DNA of 64,000 nucleotides from Shimia sagamensis (GTDB lineage Bacteria; Pseudomonadota; Alphaproteobacteria; Rhodobacterales; Rhodobacteraceae). The position numbers and the translations under genes are program-made. The stretch's first letter is position 1; every line of letters starts with the position of its first letter. The DNA is taken from the NCBI RefSeq assembly GCF_900182745.1, contig NZ_FXTY01000010.1, positions 1 through 64,000 of the forward strand. The letters run 5' to 3'. Below the pieces are notes generated by a model. That model searched no databases. It was not told the DNA's origin and worked only from the letters and a program-made list of their open reading frames with translations. Below, piece after piece: positions 17,473-26,613 of this stretch.

Positions 17473-18600
17473 TCACAGCCCGACTTTTATGTAGTTCAAA
17501 ATGGAAGTCATCCGGATCATCACCTTTCGAATGACATGAGTAGACTGTACGCTATTTGTGTATATTGCGAACGTTCCGGCAGCTCCCGGTGGCAATGCGC
17601 TTTCAATTTCTGGATCGTCGAGCTTTATCCGAATAAGAAACGGGTCAGAGCTTGTCTGACCGGCGGTCAGAACATTTCCGGAAACAATTGCTTGTCCCTG
17701 CGAGGAAATTTCGAACAGCTTCTCAACCGTCCCAGTCGCCAGAACACCGGGATGGGTCTTGAATGCAATTTCTACAGGTTGACCATTCTCAATATGACGC
17801 CGGTAGATCTGATGAACCTCTGCCACAAAGGCTTTATCGTTGGTATCAACAAATGCCATGGACGGCGCCAACGGCAGACTGGTCACACGTTGCCCAACGG
17901 CGAGCGCCACATTGGTGACAAAACCATCCGACGGCGCGGTCACTTTGGTTTGGCGTAAATTCCATTCAGCTTGTCGCAAATGGGCTTCCGCTTCAGCCAC
18001 TTTGGCAGCAGTCCCATCCTCGGTTACGGCTGAAAGCTCGGTAAGCGAGCGAGATACAGCCGCTTGCGCTTGATCCACCGCACCGATAGCCGCGTCGAGT
18101 TCAGCTTGCCTTTGGTCCAATCGCTGCTCCGATATGGTTCCGCTTTTCACCAGTTCGGCGTCATCATCAAACAAGCGCTTTGCCAAAACCCGACCAGCCT
18201 CAGCTTGTGCCAGTTGGGCGTTGGCAGCGTCTAGGTTTGCTTGATCTTGAATGGCCTGAGCTTTTACACGCGCCAAAGAAGCTTTCGCCAAGCCAACCGC
18301 AATCTCAAAAGGTTCCGGATCAAGCTCAAAAAGCACGTCGCCTTTCTTCAACGGAGCATTGGGCTGCACGGGAACGCTTACCACCTCGCCATTCACATTG
18401 GGCAGCACTTGTACCACTCGCGTCAAAACGCGGATCGGCCCGGACGGCGCGCCCCACTGCATTGGAATGAAAAGGAAAATGAACAGAACGACGACCCACA
18501 CCACCGTTGAAAGCCAAGTGGCCTTTGTGTTGGGGAGCACCTTAATTTTGATCAGAACAAACAAAACGGCCACATAGGCCAGCGTCAAAAATACAATCAT
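17473..18600 (-). CDS. HlyD-family membrane fusion protein (EmrA/YibH-like)
   Basis: A 375-residue periplasmic adaptor anchored in the inner membrane. Residues 1-20 and 29-50 are hydrophobic segments. A lipoyl-like half-domain begins near residue 62 (VVQVLPNVNGEVVSVPVQPN then LKKGDVLFELDP), a long coiled-coil hairpin of about residues 88-200 follows, the second lipoyl half (KVTAPSDGFVTNVALAVGQR) is at about 222-245, and a beta-barrel ends the protein. Such proteins bridge an inner-membrane pump to an outer-membrane channel, but no pump gene is present here. It starts six bases after the DUF3302 gene, and this pairing (HlyD with a small DUF3302 protein) is known from the E. coli yiaVW and yibIH pairs. 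The transported substrate is unknown. Confidence 0.88.
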   Translation of the reverse strand: MIVFLTLAYVAVLFVLIKIKVLPNTKATWLSTVVWVVVLFIFLFIPMQWGAPSGPIRVLTRVVQVLPNVNGEVVSVPVQPNAPLKKGDVLFELDPEPFEIAVGLAKASLARVKAQAIQDQANLDAANAQLAQAEAGRVLAKRLFDDDAELVKSGTISEQRLDQRQAELDAAIGAVDQAQAAVSRSLTELSAVTEDGTAAKVAEAEAHLRQAEWNLRQTKVTAPSDGFVTNVALAVGQRVTSLPLAPSMAFVDTNDKAFVAEVHQIYRRHIENGQPVEIAFKTHPGVLATGTVEKLFEISSQGQAIVSGNVLTAGQTSSDPFLIRIKLDDPEIESALPPGAAGTFAIYTNSVQSTHVIRKVMIRMTSILNYIKVGL

Positions 18601-18606
18601 TTGTCT

Positions 18607-18867
18607 TTAACTTCCCGCCGATGTCGCAAAATCGGAATCATCTGTCTCGTCAGGCTTGTGCGCAAAGGCCCAGATCAGCGCGAGCGGCCAAAACACGCCG
18701 CCCAATATCGCCCCCAGCCACCCTGCTACATTGATGGCTTCATCATAAGGGTGCTGTCGTTGTTTCGCGATCTTCCCTGGCAACATCGCCAGGGTCAGAA
18801 AGACCGCAATGGCTGTAATCACAAGGACAACGAGTACCACCCATGCAAAAATGTCTAATCCACTCAA
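18607..18867 (-). CDS. DUF3302 inner-membrane protein (YiaW/YibI-like)
   Basis: An 86-residue protein with two membrane segments: residues about 7-27 (FAWVVLVVLVITAIAVFLTL) and about 49-67 (GWLGAILGGVFWPLALIW), joined by a basic loop with the family-like KQRQHPYDEAINVAGW. I start it at TTG because GGGAG stands eight bases upstream and because family members begin just before the LDxFAW segment; a GTG 69 bases upstream has no such support. It is the constant partner of HlyD proteins of this type and is coupled to the HlyD gene by a six-base gap. Its molecular function is not established. Confidence 0.8.
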   Translation of the reverse strand: MSGLDIFAWVVLVVLVITAIAVFLTLAMLPGKIAKQRQHPYDEAINVAGWLGAILGGVFWPLALIWAFAHKPDETDDSDFATSAGS

Positions 18868-18945
18868 TGCTTTGCTCCCAGGAATGTAATTACTCAAAGG
18901 GTTTTTTGGTGCGCGGTGGTCAAGTGTGCGCACCAAAACACTAGG

Positions 18946-20514
18946 CTATTTCACGAATTCGTCAAAGTTTTCTACGTGATGGATATTCGGCAACTGGAAA
19001 GAGCCATCGTAGAACTCCCGATGGGCACCATAGGCGCGAATATATGGGAACCAGCCACGTCCAGGGAGTGTGCGGACATAGTTACTCTGCCATCCATCCG
19101 GGGCTTCATCTGGCCCAAGCATGATCGCAAAAGAGCCATCGCTGTTTTTCTTTGGTTGATGCTGGAGGCTGTCAACAGTTACGTCATCACCGTCCTTAAG
19201 GCCACGATTGTCCAGCAATACACGTGTGTCCGGATCATAGATCGTTAAAGACCAGAACATATCGGTCTTTGGCTCTCGATCGAACAGCATCACGTACCGC
19301 TCTTCTCCTTTTAGGCGTGCACCATCGGAGTCTTCAAATTTTGCGACATACCCTTGTGCTTTGCCAACGCGCGGAACCGTCATCGACGGAGACGTCAGTT
19401 GCGCCTCGTAAGTGTAGCGCGACCGCGGATCAATGATGTCGAAGTTCTGAGTGCTTTGGTCGTACTTAATACCATCGCCCCATTCACCGCCAAGCACATA
19501 CCGCCAGTCAAACTCCCGCAGCACACCGTTCAGGCGTTCGCTGAAGACAAAGGAGCGGGCCATCAACTCGCCAACTTTTGCGCCGTCTAACAATGCTTTG
19601 GTCTGTTTTTCGTTTGGCTCAAAGGGTTTGCCGCGTTCAATTCCAAGTGAACGAAGCCAATACATAAAGAAGCGGTCACGCTCAGCAAGATGCTCGTTGT
19701 TGATGGCTGCATGTAGAACCCTCCAGTAGGCCAGGCCACGCGGTTGCATTGTGGGAAGAAACTTGTCTTCTCCGGGATGAACCGTGGTCGATGGTTCAGA
19801 TCCAAATCGATACATTTGGATTTGGTTCCAAGTTTCCTGAACTTTTTCCACATCCGCACCTGCAACCCGTGCAAGTACGACACCACGGTCAGTATCAACC
19901 TCATGAATTTGATAATCATCGCCAAGTTTCGTCATGTCAGGGCGCATATGCTGAGGTGTGTTTGGCCCAACAATCACATGCCTGCCTCCGTTGCCGCTAA
20001 ACGGACCAAAGATGCCAATGTCGGTTGGAGATTCCTGCCACATGTCGACAATCATGCCGACCACCACACCTGGGGGGACATCCAAAATCGTTGCAGCGCC
20101 ACTCGTATTGAACAAACCCAAAGCGTAATTGGTCGTCTCGTTGGCGGTCAGGTACCCGCGCCGCTCGTTAAAGGATTCAATCCGAACGAAATCACCATAA
20201 TCAAAGTCAAAATTGTTAAAATAGTTCTGTGTCATCCTTTCCTGAGCGACAATTGGTAATCCCCACAGATAAAGTTGCGCGGCACGCTGGTGGTCGATCA
20301 ATTCGTAAATGCGATCAGCGGTCTCAGCTGTTGGAAAACTGTGGTCTACATTGAAATCTCCGAAATAGGTTTCAACGGTACCGGTTACAGGCATCCCCGC
20401 TTCGAATTCTTCTTCGCTCTGAATGTCCGTAAGGCGAAGTTCTTCGGCGCTTGTGGCTGTCATCAACAGTCCTACCCCAACCGATATGATGTTAAATAAA
20501 TTACGGTTTTTCAT
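18946..20514 (-). CDS. Exported DUF1254/DUF1214 protein
   Basis: A 522-residue protein with a signal peptide (MKNRNLFNIISVGVGLLMTA, cleavage near SAEE). The N-terminal DUF1254 domain (about residues 60-190) includes QRAAQLYLWGLPIVAQERM, and the C-terminal DUF1214 domain (about 380-520) includes RYVMLFDREPKTDMFWSLTI and closes with the family-like RTLPGRGWFPYIRAYG. The ATG follows GGGAGAG; a longer frame upstream is not supported. These proteins are periplasmic and their biochemical function is not established, though they recur beside sulfatases and permease-like genes. Here it lies 83 bp downstream of the arylsulfatase gene and 78 bp upstream of the DUF3302 gene, all on one strand. Confidence 0.88.
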   Translation of the reverse strand: MKNRNLFNIISVGVGLLMTATSAEELRLTDIQSEEEFEAGMPVTGTVETYFGDFNVDHSFPTAETADRIYELIDHQRAAQLYLWGLPIVAQERMTQNYFNNFDFDYGDFVRIESFNERRGYLTANETTNYALGLFNTSGAATILDVPPGVVVGMIVDMWQESPTDIGIFGPFSGNGGRHVIVGPNTPQHMRPDMTKLGDDYQIHEVDTDRGVVLARVAGADVEKVQETWNQIQMYRFGSEPSTTVHPGEDKFLPTMQPRGLAYWRVLHAAINNEHLAERDRFFMYWLRSLGIERGKPFEPNEKQTKALLDGAKVGELMARSFVFSERLNGVLREFDWRYVLGGEWGDGIKYDQSTQNFDIIDPRSRYTYEAQLTSPSMTVPRVGKAQGYVAKFEDSDGARLKGEERYVMLFDREPKTDMFWSLTIYDPDTRVLLDNRGLKDGDDVTVDSLQHQPKKNSDGSFAIMLGPDEAPDGWQSNYVRTLPGRGWFPYIRAYGAHREFYDGSFQLPNIHHVENFDEFVK

Positions 20515-20597
20515 TAACACTCTCCCGAAAAATCCCAATAAAGGATTGGCAAAATTCCCCGCCCGAAGGAATGCTTTCGCGCGGGGATAATCAATCG

Positions 20598-22955
20598 TCA
20601 CTTGCCCAAATCTAGGGTGACTTCGACCTTTTCATTTTCACCAGGGAAGTCGAAAGGCACGTGATAGCTTTCACTCACTGGCTCACCCGCATCCGATCCA
20701 ACGTCGAAGGTTTCATCCAGCGAGATACGATAGCCCAATGTTCGATCCACGCGGCCTTCGGCGACCATTTGGTCATCAACAAAAAGCTTGCCAGTGCCGC
20801 CTTTGCCGGCACCACCACCATCGTATTCGAACTCATACCGAACGACGTGTTTGCCAGGCGTCAGAACTGCGCCTTGGATATTGTAACGTTCAAGGTTGGC
20901 GACGTTGTAGGTATAGATCGGTTTGCCATCGAGCACATACAGTGCCCAACCACCAAAGCGCCCCCCCTGTGTCACTAGCATACCATCATTGTTGCCCTCA
21001 CCAATTTCAACGTCCACCGTTATAGAGTGCGACTTGTTTTTGAAATCGGGTGCGGTACCTTCGGGAATACGGGTCATGTTGTCGTAGTAGGTGAACGTAT
21101 CTCGTCCGAGTGTCAAACTCGGACGCAAAGCCACGTCAAGACGGGGTTTCCTTGCGCTGTCGATCGGAAACGCGTCGTATTTACGAGCCTCACCATAGAA
21201 CAAAAGCTGCAGTTCGTTCAGCTTCTCTGGATGGGTTGCGGCCAGATCGTTCGCCTGCGAGAAATCTTCGGCGACATTGTACAATTCCCAATTCCAGTCG
21301 TTGATGACATCGCTGGGTCTGTTCAAACTAGCCCAAGGCACGTCGAACGGTGTGGTTGCGGCAACCCAGCCATCGCTATAGATGGCGCGGTTGCCAAACA
21401 TCTCGAAGTATTGCGTACGACGGGTTGACGGTGCGTCAGCATCGTTGAACGCATACATCATGCTTGTTCCCTGAATCTGTGACTGGGGAACACCATTGAT
21501 CGATTGCGGTGCAGGAAGGCTGGTTGCCTCCAGAATGGTCGGCATGATGTCGATCACGTGATGGAACTGTGTGCGTACCTCACCCTTGGCTTTAATTTTT
21601 TCAGGCCAAGAAATGATCATGCTGTTACGCGTTCCGCCAAAGTGGCTGGCGATCTGCTTTGTCCACTGGAACGGTGTGTCCATCGCATGGGCCCATCCAA
21701 CTGGAAAATGTCCAAAGGTGTTCGGGCCACCCAACTCGTCCATACGGTTATAGGTGTCTTCAAACGGTACCTCGATGGCGTTGAACATGGTCATTTCGTT
21801 CAACAGTCCATCAGGGCTACCTTCGGCACTCGCGCCGTTGTCACCCATCAGGTAGATCACCAGCGTGTTGTCCATCTCACCCGTTTCTTCAACGGCATCG
21901 AGGATCCGGTTGATCTGATGATCCATATGCGCCAGCGAGGCTGCATAGACTTCCATCATGCGGGCATAGAGTTCTTTCTGCTGTTCATTCAAAGAGTCCC
22001 AAGCACGAATATCTGCAGGACGCGGCGTCAGTTTGGTACCCGGCGGAATGATACCTTTTTCCAGCATGTTGGCGTGGGTTTGTTCGCGGATCACGTCCCA
22101 GCCCATATCGAACTGTCCCTTGAACCTGTCGATCCATTCCTTGGGCGCGTGATGCGGCGCATGGGAGGTGCCCGGCGCATAGTAGACGAAGAACGGTTTG
22201 TCAGGGGCTAGCGCGTTTTGTTCGCGGATGTAGTTGATGGCGCGATCAGCCATATCCTCGTCAAGGTGATAATCTTCCGTATTTGGCGGTTCGATCGGTT
22301 TAGTGCCGTCAAAGATCGCCGGTGTGAATTGACTGGTATCTCCGCCAATGAAACCAAAGAACTGTTCAAAGCCAAGACCAGTGGGCCACAAATCAAAGGG
22401 GCCGGCCTGGCTCGATTGCCAATCCGGAACATTGTGGTTTTTGCCGTACCATGCTGTATTGAAACCGTTACCCTTCAGAATTTCGGCAATGCTGCCGTTT
22501 TCCTTGGGCATCAGAGAATTGTAGCCAGGGAACCCGGTGCCAAGCTCCATGATCACGCCGGTGGCGTTGGAATGATGGTTTCGACCGGTAATCAACGCGG
22601 ATCGCGTGGGCGAACACAGCGCGGTGGTGTGCATTTGCGTAAACAACAAGCCTTCTTCAGCAAGTCGTTCATAGGCTTCAGTTGGTACCGGGGCGCCAAA
22701 TGGGATCGTAGCACCAAATCTCACGTCATCCGGCATGATCAACAATATATTTGGAGCGCCGTCTGGCGCAGTGACCTGGTTTGGGAAATCCAATTCAGAT
22801 TCCGATGTGCGCAGCCCTTGGTGACCTTTGAATTTGGTCATTGGAACCGGCAAAACTGAGCGGTCCCAGCCCGCCTCAGATTGCGCTTGAACCGTTGCCG
22901 GGATCAGCTGTGTCAAAATCAGACCCAAGACAGCAAAACATTGCCAATGTCTCAT
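20598..22955 (-). CDS. Arylsulfatase, exported, with Cys-type formylglycine motif
   Basis: A 785-residue sulfatase with a Sec signal peptide (residues 1-24, ending VQAQ). The active-site motif C114-S-P-T-R-S-A-L-I-T-G-R is the standard Cys-type sequence that a formylglycine-generating enzyme converts to the catalytic aldehyde hydrate. The calcium ligands Asp76-Asp77 (IMPDDV) and the Asp/Asn in LMGDNGAS near residue 370 are present. About residues 590-785 form a C-terminal beta-rich domain (HSITVDVEIGEGNNDG). It should hydrolyse an aryl or polysaccharide sulfate ester in the periplasm. It leads the minus-strand set with DUF1254, DUF3302 and HlyD. No sulfatase-maturing enzyme gene is in the window. 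The natural substrate is unknown. Confidence 0.93.
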   Translation of the reverse strand: MRHWQCFAVLGLILTQLIPATVQAQSEAGWDRSVLPVPMTKFKGHQGLRTSESELDFPNQVTAPDGAPNILLIMPDDVRFGATIPFGAPVPTEAYERLAEEGLLFTQMHTTALCSPTRSALITGRNHHSNATGVIMELGTGFPGYNSLMPKENGSIAEILKGNGFNTAWYGKNHNVPDWQSSQAGPFDLWPTGLGFEQFFGFIGGDTSQFTPAIFDGTKPIEPPNTEDYHLDEDMADRAINYIREQNALAPDKPFFVYYAPGTSHAPHHAPKEWIDRFKGQFDMGWDVIREQTHANMLEKGIIPPGTKLTPRPADIRAWDSLNEQQKELYARMMEVYAASLAHMDHQINRILDAVEETGEMDNTLVIYLMGDNGASAEGSPDGLLNEMTMFNAIEVPFEDTYNRMDELGGPNTFGHFPVGWAHAMDTPFQWTKQIASHFGGTRNSMIISWPEKIKAKGEVRTQFHHVIDIMPTILEATSLPAPQSINGVPQSQIQGTSMMYAFNDADAPSTRRTQYFEMFGNRAIYSDGWVAATTPFDVPWASLNRPSDVINDWNWELYNVAEDFSQANDLAATHPEKLNELQLLFYGEARKYDAFPIDSARKPRLDVALRPSLTLGRDTFTYYDNMTRIPEGTAPDFKNKSHSITVDVEIGEGNNDGMLVTQGGRFGGWALYVLDGKPIYTYNVANLERYNIQGAVLTPGKHVVRYEFEYDGGGAGKGGTGKLFVDDQMVAEGRVDRTLGYRISLDETFDVGSDAGEPVSESYHVPFDFPGENEKVEVTLDLGK

Positions 22956-23193
22956 AAAACTCTCCTTGAAAAATCAATAACAGGAGTGAGGCGGTACACC
23001 GGTATTTGGGAATCGGATCAAAATCGCCCCGCAATCAATAGGCTAATTCTAAGTGTCAAAATCCTCACCGATGTAGGAAAACACGCAACGTGCGAACATA
23101 CCTTGTAAGAATAGTTTTACGCTGAAGCTGGCGCGGGTAGCTTCATCCCCCAATTGGGTGGTTTTGTAAGGGATATTGGTCGGTTAGATATGT

Positions 23194-24180
23194 TTAGCGC
23201 CGCGCACGTGACAGAAATTCAGATGTCGTGACACCTTCCCATCTTGCAAATGCATTAGAAAATGTCTGCTGATGCGAGTAGCCTAATAGGAGGGCAGTTT
23301 CCCCTACTGACCTTCCCGCCGTCAAATTCTGTTTTGCCGCTTTATGTCGCGCTGAAGTCCGAATTCCCGCAAAGCTTTGTCCCAGGCGCTTGAGGTCCCA
23401 TTGGAGAGATCTTGCAGGTACTCCCAAAAGCGACGCCATATCCAATAGAGTGATTGGAGCCTGCATCTCAGAGAGGGCAGACACCTGGAGTTCCTGGATC
23501 AGTAAGAAGTTGTCCGGCGTCTGACCTTCAAACCTTGGAAGTGTGTCGTTAAGAGTTGCGGACAGACCTGCGTTGCTTTGTGCCAAAGGTCGCCGCAAGA
23601 GGTGTGCATCAAACTCGATAATTCCTCTCGACGCCGAACTCACAACTTTGGCGTCATGGAGAAGGTACTTATGGCCGACCCTAAATCGGGGGTATCGAAC
23701 GGTTAGGTTGCTATCTTGGTACCCCACAGTCTGTCGGATCAAATTGATAAACAGTCCGACGGCTAACTGCGTATCGAGGTCCGCTTCGGCGCTGGCTCCG
23801 TATCCGTTGCAATATTCAATGCGACATCTTTCTCGACGGATGGTCAGTGAAATATCGCCAGAGTTCTGCATATATGACAAGGCTTCCTGGGCTTGGCGAA
23901 GTGCATCCCAGAGTGTTTCTGAAACCACTAGGCACCAACCAAACAGGCCCAATTCTTTAAGATCTTGGGTAAGGCCTGCTCGCAAGGCCAGCCCCGGTTC
24001 TTCCGCAACAAACTGCAAGCGGTCAAAACTGTCGAGGTAACTGTCAACGGAAACCCAGGCTTCACTCTGAAAGTCCAAAAACTCCGGATTGAGCTCGGCA
24101 GATGCTGAGACAAATGCGCTTTGGCTTTCCGTCATGAGGCGGGTGATTGGAACGACTAATGCACCCGCTCGGGTGCGCAA
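23194..24180 (-). CDS. AraC-family transcriptional regulator
   Basis: A 328-residue regulator with an N-terminal arabinose-binding-like domain (about residues 15-190, DUF/Arabinose_bd type, including LGLFGWCLVVSETLWDALR) and a C-terminal AraC DNA-binding domain of two helix-turn-helix units (about 225-326, with LDMASLLGVPARSLQWDLKR in the first and ETALLLGYSHQQTFSNAFAR in the second). It lies about 240 bp upstream of the arylsulfatase gene on the same strand, so it is the likely activator of that set. The first codon is uncertain: TTG gives 328 residues but has no clear ribosome-binding site, and the ATG at codon 16 is an alternative. Confidence 0.88.
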   Translation of the reverse strand: MRTRAGALVVPITRLMTESQSAFVSASAELNPEFLDFQSEAWVSVDSYLDSFDRLQFVAEEPGLALRAGLTQDLKELGLFGWCLVVSETLWDALRQAQEALSYMQNSGDISLTIRRERCRIEYCNGYGASAEADLDTQLAVGLFINLIRQTVGYQDSNLTVRYPRFRVGHKYLLHDAKVVSSASRGIIEFDAHLLRRPLAQSNAGLSATLNDTLPRFEGQTPDNFLLIQELQVSALSEMQAPITLLDMASLLGVPARSLQWDLKRLGQSFAGIRTSARHKAAKQNLTAGRSVGETALLLGYSHQQTFSNAFARWEGVTTSEFLSRARR

Positions 24181-24414
24181 TTCGGTCGCGGTCTCTACAC
24201 CACGTTATCAATCAAATTCTGGGTCACAGACAAAGGGGTCCAAAAATGTAACTCAGTTAAGCTTCGCCTAAGTGCAACCGTCAACAGTTAAAGCAAATGA
24301 AGGGACTGTTGCATCAAGACAATCACCGGAAGCTGGGAGCCCCTTTGACGCTCCATGTTCGATGGTGCCCCCGCAATCAGCACATTGCGATTCACGACTT
24401 TAGGCTCGCCACAG

Positions 24415-24975
24415 TCGTTCGCCACTCTTGTCGTTGATCAACCATCCAGCGTCTCTTAGCAGGGCAGCCGCCCGACAATAGCCTTATCGTCCGTACCGAC
24501 GTGTCAGCTCGATCATGTCGGCCACTAGGCGCGCGTCGTCAGAACGTCCAACCGGCCCCCGCCTTTGAGTGGATCGGTGCTGCCCTAAGGCAAGGCATGC
24601 GCGTCGCTCTGAGATGAGGAACTGGTTTCGCTCATGTTCAATGCAGCGACGACGCGTAGGGCTCAATAGTTTCCCCATGCGGCTTCCGACAGGATAAGTT
24701 GCTCAAAGTCAGGCCCGAGACGGCGCGGCGCAGCAGGTCTTTCTCTTTCTGAAGGCGTTTGAGTTCCTTCAGTTGGTTGGTTCCCATAACGCCATATTGC
24801 TTGCGCCATCGATAAAACGTCTGCTCGGTAATCAGCCCCTGACGGATTATATCTACCCGCGGCATTCCTTGGCTGCACAGCACCTCAACCTGTCGCAACT
24901 CCGTGACACTCTCTTCCGGCTTTTGTCGCTTGTTTCCCACCTTCATTCTTCTGTTTGCCAACTATTGAGCCGGGC
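24415..24975 (-). mobile_element. Degenerate IS3-family insertion sequence (OrfA plus start of OrfB)
   Basis: OrfA is recognisable from KRQKPEESVTELRQVEVLCS through EQTFYRWRKQYGVM to LKELKRLQKEKDLLRRAVS, then shifts frame (the normal ending LILSEAAWGNY continues in another frame). OrfB starts LSPTRRRCIEHERNQFLISE with SERRACLALGQHRSTQRR, meets a stop after IELTRRYGR, and after AALLRDAGWLINDK is cut off near 24415. The catalytic core is missing, so it is dead. A GGGACTGTTGCA string at 24301 resembles an insertion-sequence end, but no matching partner was found. It sits between the AraC gene and the TTT transporter operon. Confidence 0.8.
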
Positions 24976-25011
24976 TAGTTCAGTGGGGGCGGGTCAATCA
25001 GTGCGGTGATT

Positions 25012-25025
25012 TTTGGTATACCAAA
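25012..25025. promoter_or_regulatory. Palindromic operator, likely for the GntR regulator
   Basis: TTTGGTATACCAAA is a perfect 14-bp palindrome about 85 bp upstream of the first transporter gene. The core TGGTATACCA fits the TGGT-N-ACCA type operators of FadR-subfamily GntR regulators, and the operon encodes such a regulator. The assignment is by pattern only. Confidence 0.65.
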
Positions 25026-25109
25026 TTCCAAATACCTGTTAGGACCTCCTTATCAGATACGAATCGGCTGTGGAGGAATGGTCGATTTGAAGCCCTGAGG
25101 AGGAAATCA

Positions 25110-26060
25110 ATGAATAAGTTTCTAACCGCTGCTGTAGCGGCTACGATGGCGATTGGTGGTGCTGCTGCCAGTGCCGAAGAATTCCCAGCCAAGACGATCG
25201 AAGTTGTAACCCATGCCGGCAACGGCGGAGGTACCGACGTCACAACTCGGATGATGATGCTGCGAGCGCGTCGCGTGTTGAAGGCTGACATGGTTGTGGT
25301 CAATAAAAAGGGGGGCGGCGGTGCCGTGGCGATGGATCATTATTTGACCCTGCCAGCCGACGGTCACTCGATCCTGACATTTACCATTGGTCACGCGGCC
25401 ACTGTCGCCAAAGGCAAGACCGACATGACTCTGGCCGATATTCGTCCAATTGCGCGTGGCACAGATGATCCACAGATCCTTATGGTCCGTTGTGGCGCCT
25501 ATGAAGGTGCCGAAGCCTTTGTTGCGGCTCAGAAAGAGGCTCCAATCTCTTACGGCACAACACATCTGGGCAACATTGACGACGTATCGGCATTTATGTT
25601 CACCAAAAAAGGCGGCATGCAGACACCAAAAATCGTTCCGTTCGACGGCGGCGGTGAGCTTGCTACCCAACTGGTTGCAGGCGCAGTTGACGCAGCGGTT
25701 CTGAACTTGGCCGAAGCCGGATCGCAAATCGATGCGGGTGACGTTTGCCCAATCGTTGTTCTTGCTGACGAGCGCATGTCAGGCCTGCCAGACGTATCTA
25801 CTGCCAAGGAAATGGGTATCGACGTCAGCTTCTCGACCGTGCGTGGTTTTGTAGTCCACAAGGACACGCCTGACGCAGTGGCCGAGCAGATTGAAGCCGC
25901 GCTGATGGAGTCAATGCAGCATGGTGTCTATCAGGGCTTCCTAGATTCCGTTGGCCTCGACGCGACCTCGGTTGTTGGCTCCGAAGAGTGGGGCAACCAG
26001 ATCACAACTATGGTGACTGATATGGAATCCGCTCTGAAAGAGCTGGGCTTCATCGAATAA
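25110..26060 (+). CDS. tctC: TTT-system periplasmic substrate-binding protein (TctC/Bug family)
   Basis: A 316-residue periplasmic binding protein that catches a carboxylate for the tripartite tricarboxylate transporter. The signal peptide is residues 1-22 (MNKFLTAAVAATMAIGGAAA, then SAEE). The mature start FPAKTIEVVTHAGNGGGTDV has the Bug-family pattern of a PGGGTD-like loop that binds the carboxylate; here it reads NGGGTD. VVVNKKGGGGAVAMDHYL is the usual second loop. GAGGAGG precedes the ATG. It is the first gene of a nine-kilobase operon with TctB, TctA and enzymes that degrade a sugar acid, so its ligand is probably a sugar acid and not citrate. Confidence 0.92.
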   Translation: MNKFLTAAVAATMAIGGAAASAEEFPAKTIEVVTHAGNGGGTDVTTRMMMLRARRVLKADMVVVNKKGGGGAVAMDHYLTLPADGHSILTFTIGHAATVAKGKTDMTLADIRPIARGTDDPQILMVRCGAYEGAEAFVAAQKEAPISYGTTHLGNIDDVSAFMFTKKGGMQTPKIVPFDGGGELATQLVAGAVDAAVLNLAEAGSQIDAGDVCPIVVLADERMSGLPDVSTAKEMGIDVSFSTVRGFVVHKDTPDAVAEQIEAALMESMQHGVYQGFLDSVGLDATSVVGSEEWGNQITTMVTDMESALKELGFIE

Positions 26061-26073
26061 TCTGACCCCCTGC

Positions 26074-26103
26074 GGTGTGGCGGTCAAAATGGGCGGCCAC
26101 ACC
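26074..26103 (+). promoter_or_regulatory. Intercistronic hairpin after tctC
   Basis: GGTGTGGC and GCCACACC pair across a 14-nt loop between tctC and tctB. There is no T-run, so it is more likely an mRNA-stabilising element that keeps the binding-protein message more abundant than the permease message than a true terminator. Confidence 0.5.
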
Positions 26104-26136
26104 CATCTTCAAGAAGGCAATCCTGTGCAGCCTGCT

Positions 26137-26607
26137 ATGGACAAATCATCAAAACGACGCGCCAATATTTCTCGATATGCCGTGCCAGCGGGCATCATCG
26201 TGTTTTGCGCCTGGGCTTATTGGCTCAGCACCCAGTTTGAACGCGTACCGCCCATCCTGAAACGCGGCATGCAGCCTGAGGATTTTCCTCAGCTGGTGAT
26301 CGGCCTGATCATTATGTTGTCGGTCTACCTGATCTTTCGCGATGACAGCAAAGCGCCCGAACCGCTCACTAAAATGGTGCAGATGACCATCGGGTTGTTG
26401 ATCGGCTTTCTGCTGATCGCCGAGATTGACCTGTTTCTGGGCCTTGGGCTGTTTGCTGTGTCGTTGACTGCTCTGTGGGGCGAACGCCGTGCCTGGGCAC
26501 TGATTCTTGTCGGCATTATCGCCCCAGTCGCCGTGTTCTTCATGTTCGATGGCATCTTCGAAGTCCGCTTCCCACGCGGTCTCCTGACAAACCTCTGGTA
26601 TGAGTAA
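26137..26607 (+). CDS. tctB: TTT-system small membrane subunit (TctB)
   Basis: A 156-residue integral membrane protein with four hydrophobic segments (about residues 19-33, 51-68, 83-105 and 112-140), the usual size and topology for TctB. It forms the membrane complex with TctA. The start chosen, MDKSSKRRANISRY, gives the usual length and a positive cytoplasmic tail; an upstream GTG and an ATG in the same frame would add 16-20 residues. It ends six bases before the tctA gene. Sequence conservation in this family is low, so the identification rests on hydropathy and position. Confidence 0.85.
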   Translation: MDKSSKRRANISRYAVPAGIIVFCAWAYWLSTQFERVPPILKRGMQPEDFPQLVIGLIIMLSVYLIFRDDSKAPEPLTKMVQMTIGLLIGFLLIAEIDLFLGLGLFAVSLTALWGERRAWALILVGIIAPVAVFFMFDGIFEVRFPRGLLTNLWYE

Positions 26608-26613
26608 CTAATC

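Noticed and set aside
24301-24312. Insertion-sequence terminal repeat GGGACTGTTGCA
   Set aside because: No inverted partner at a sensible distance and no adjoining transposase of that type.
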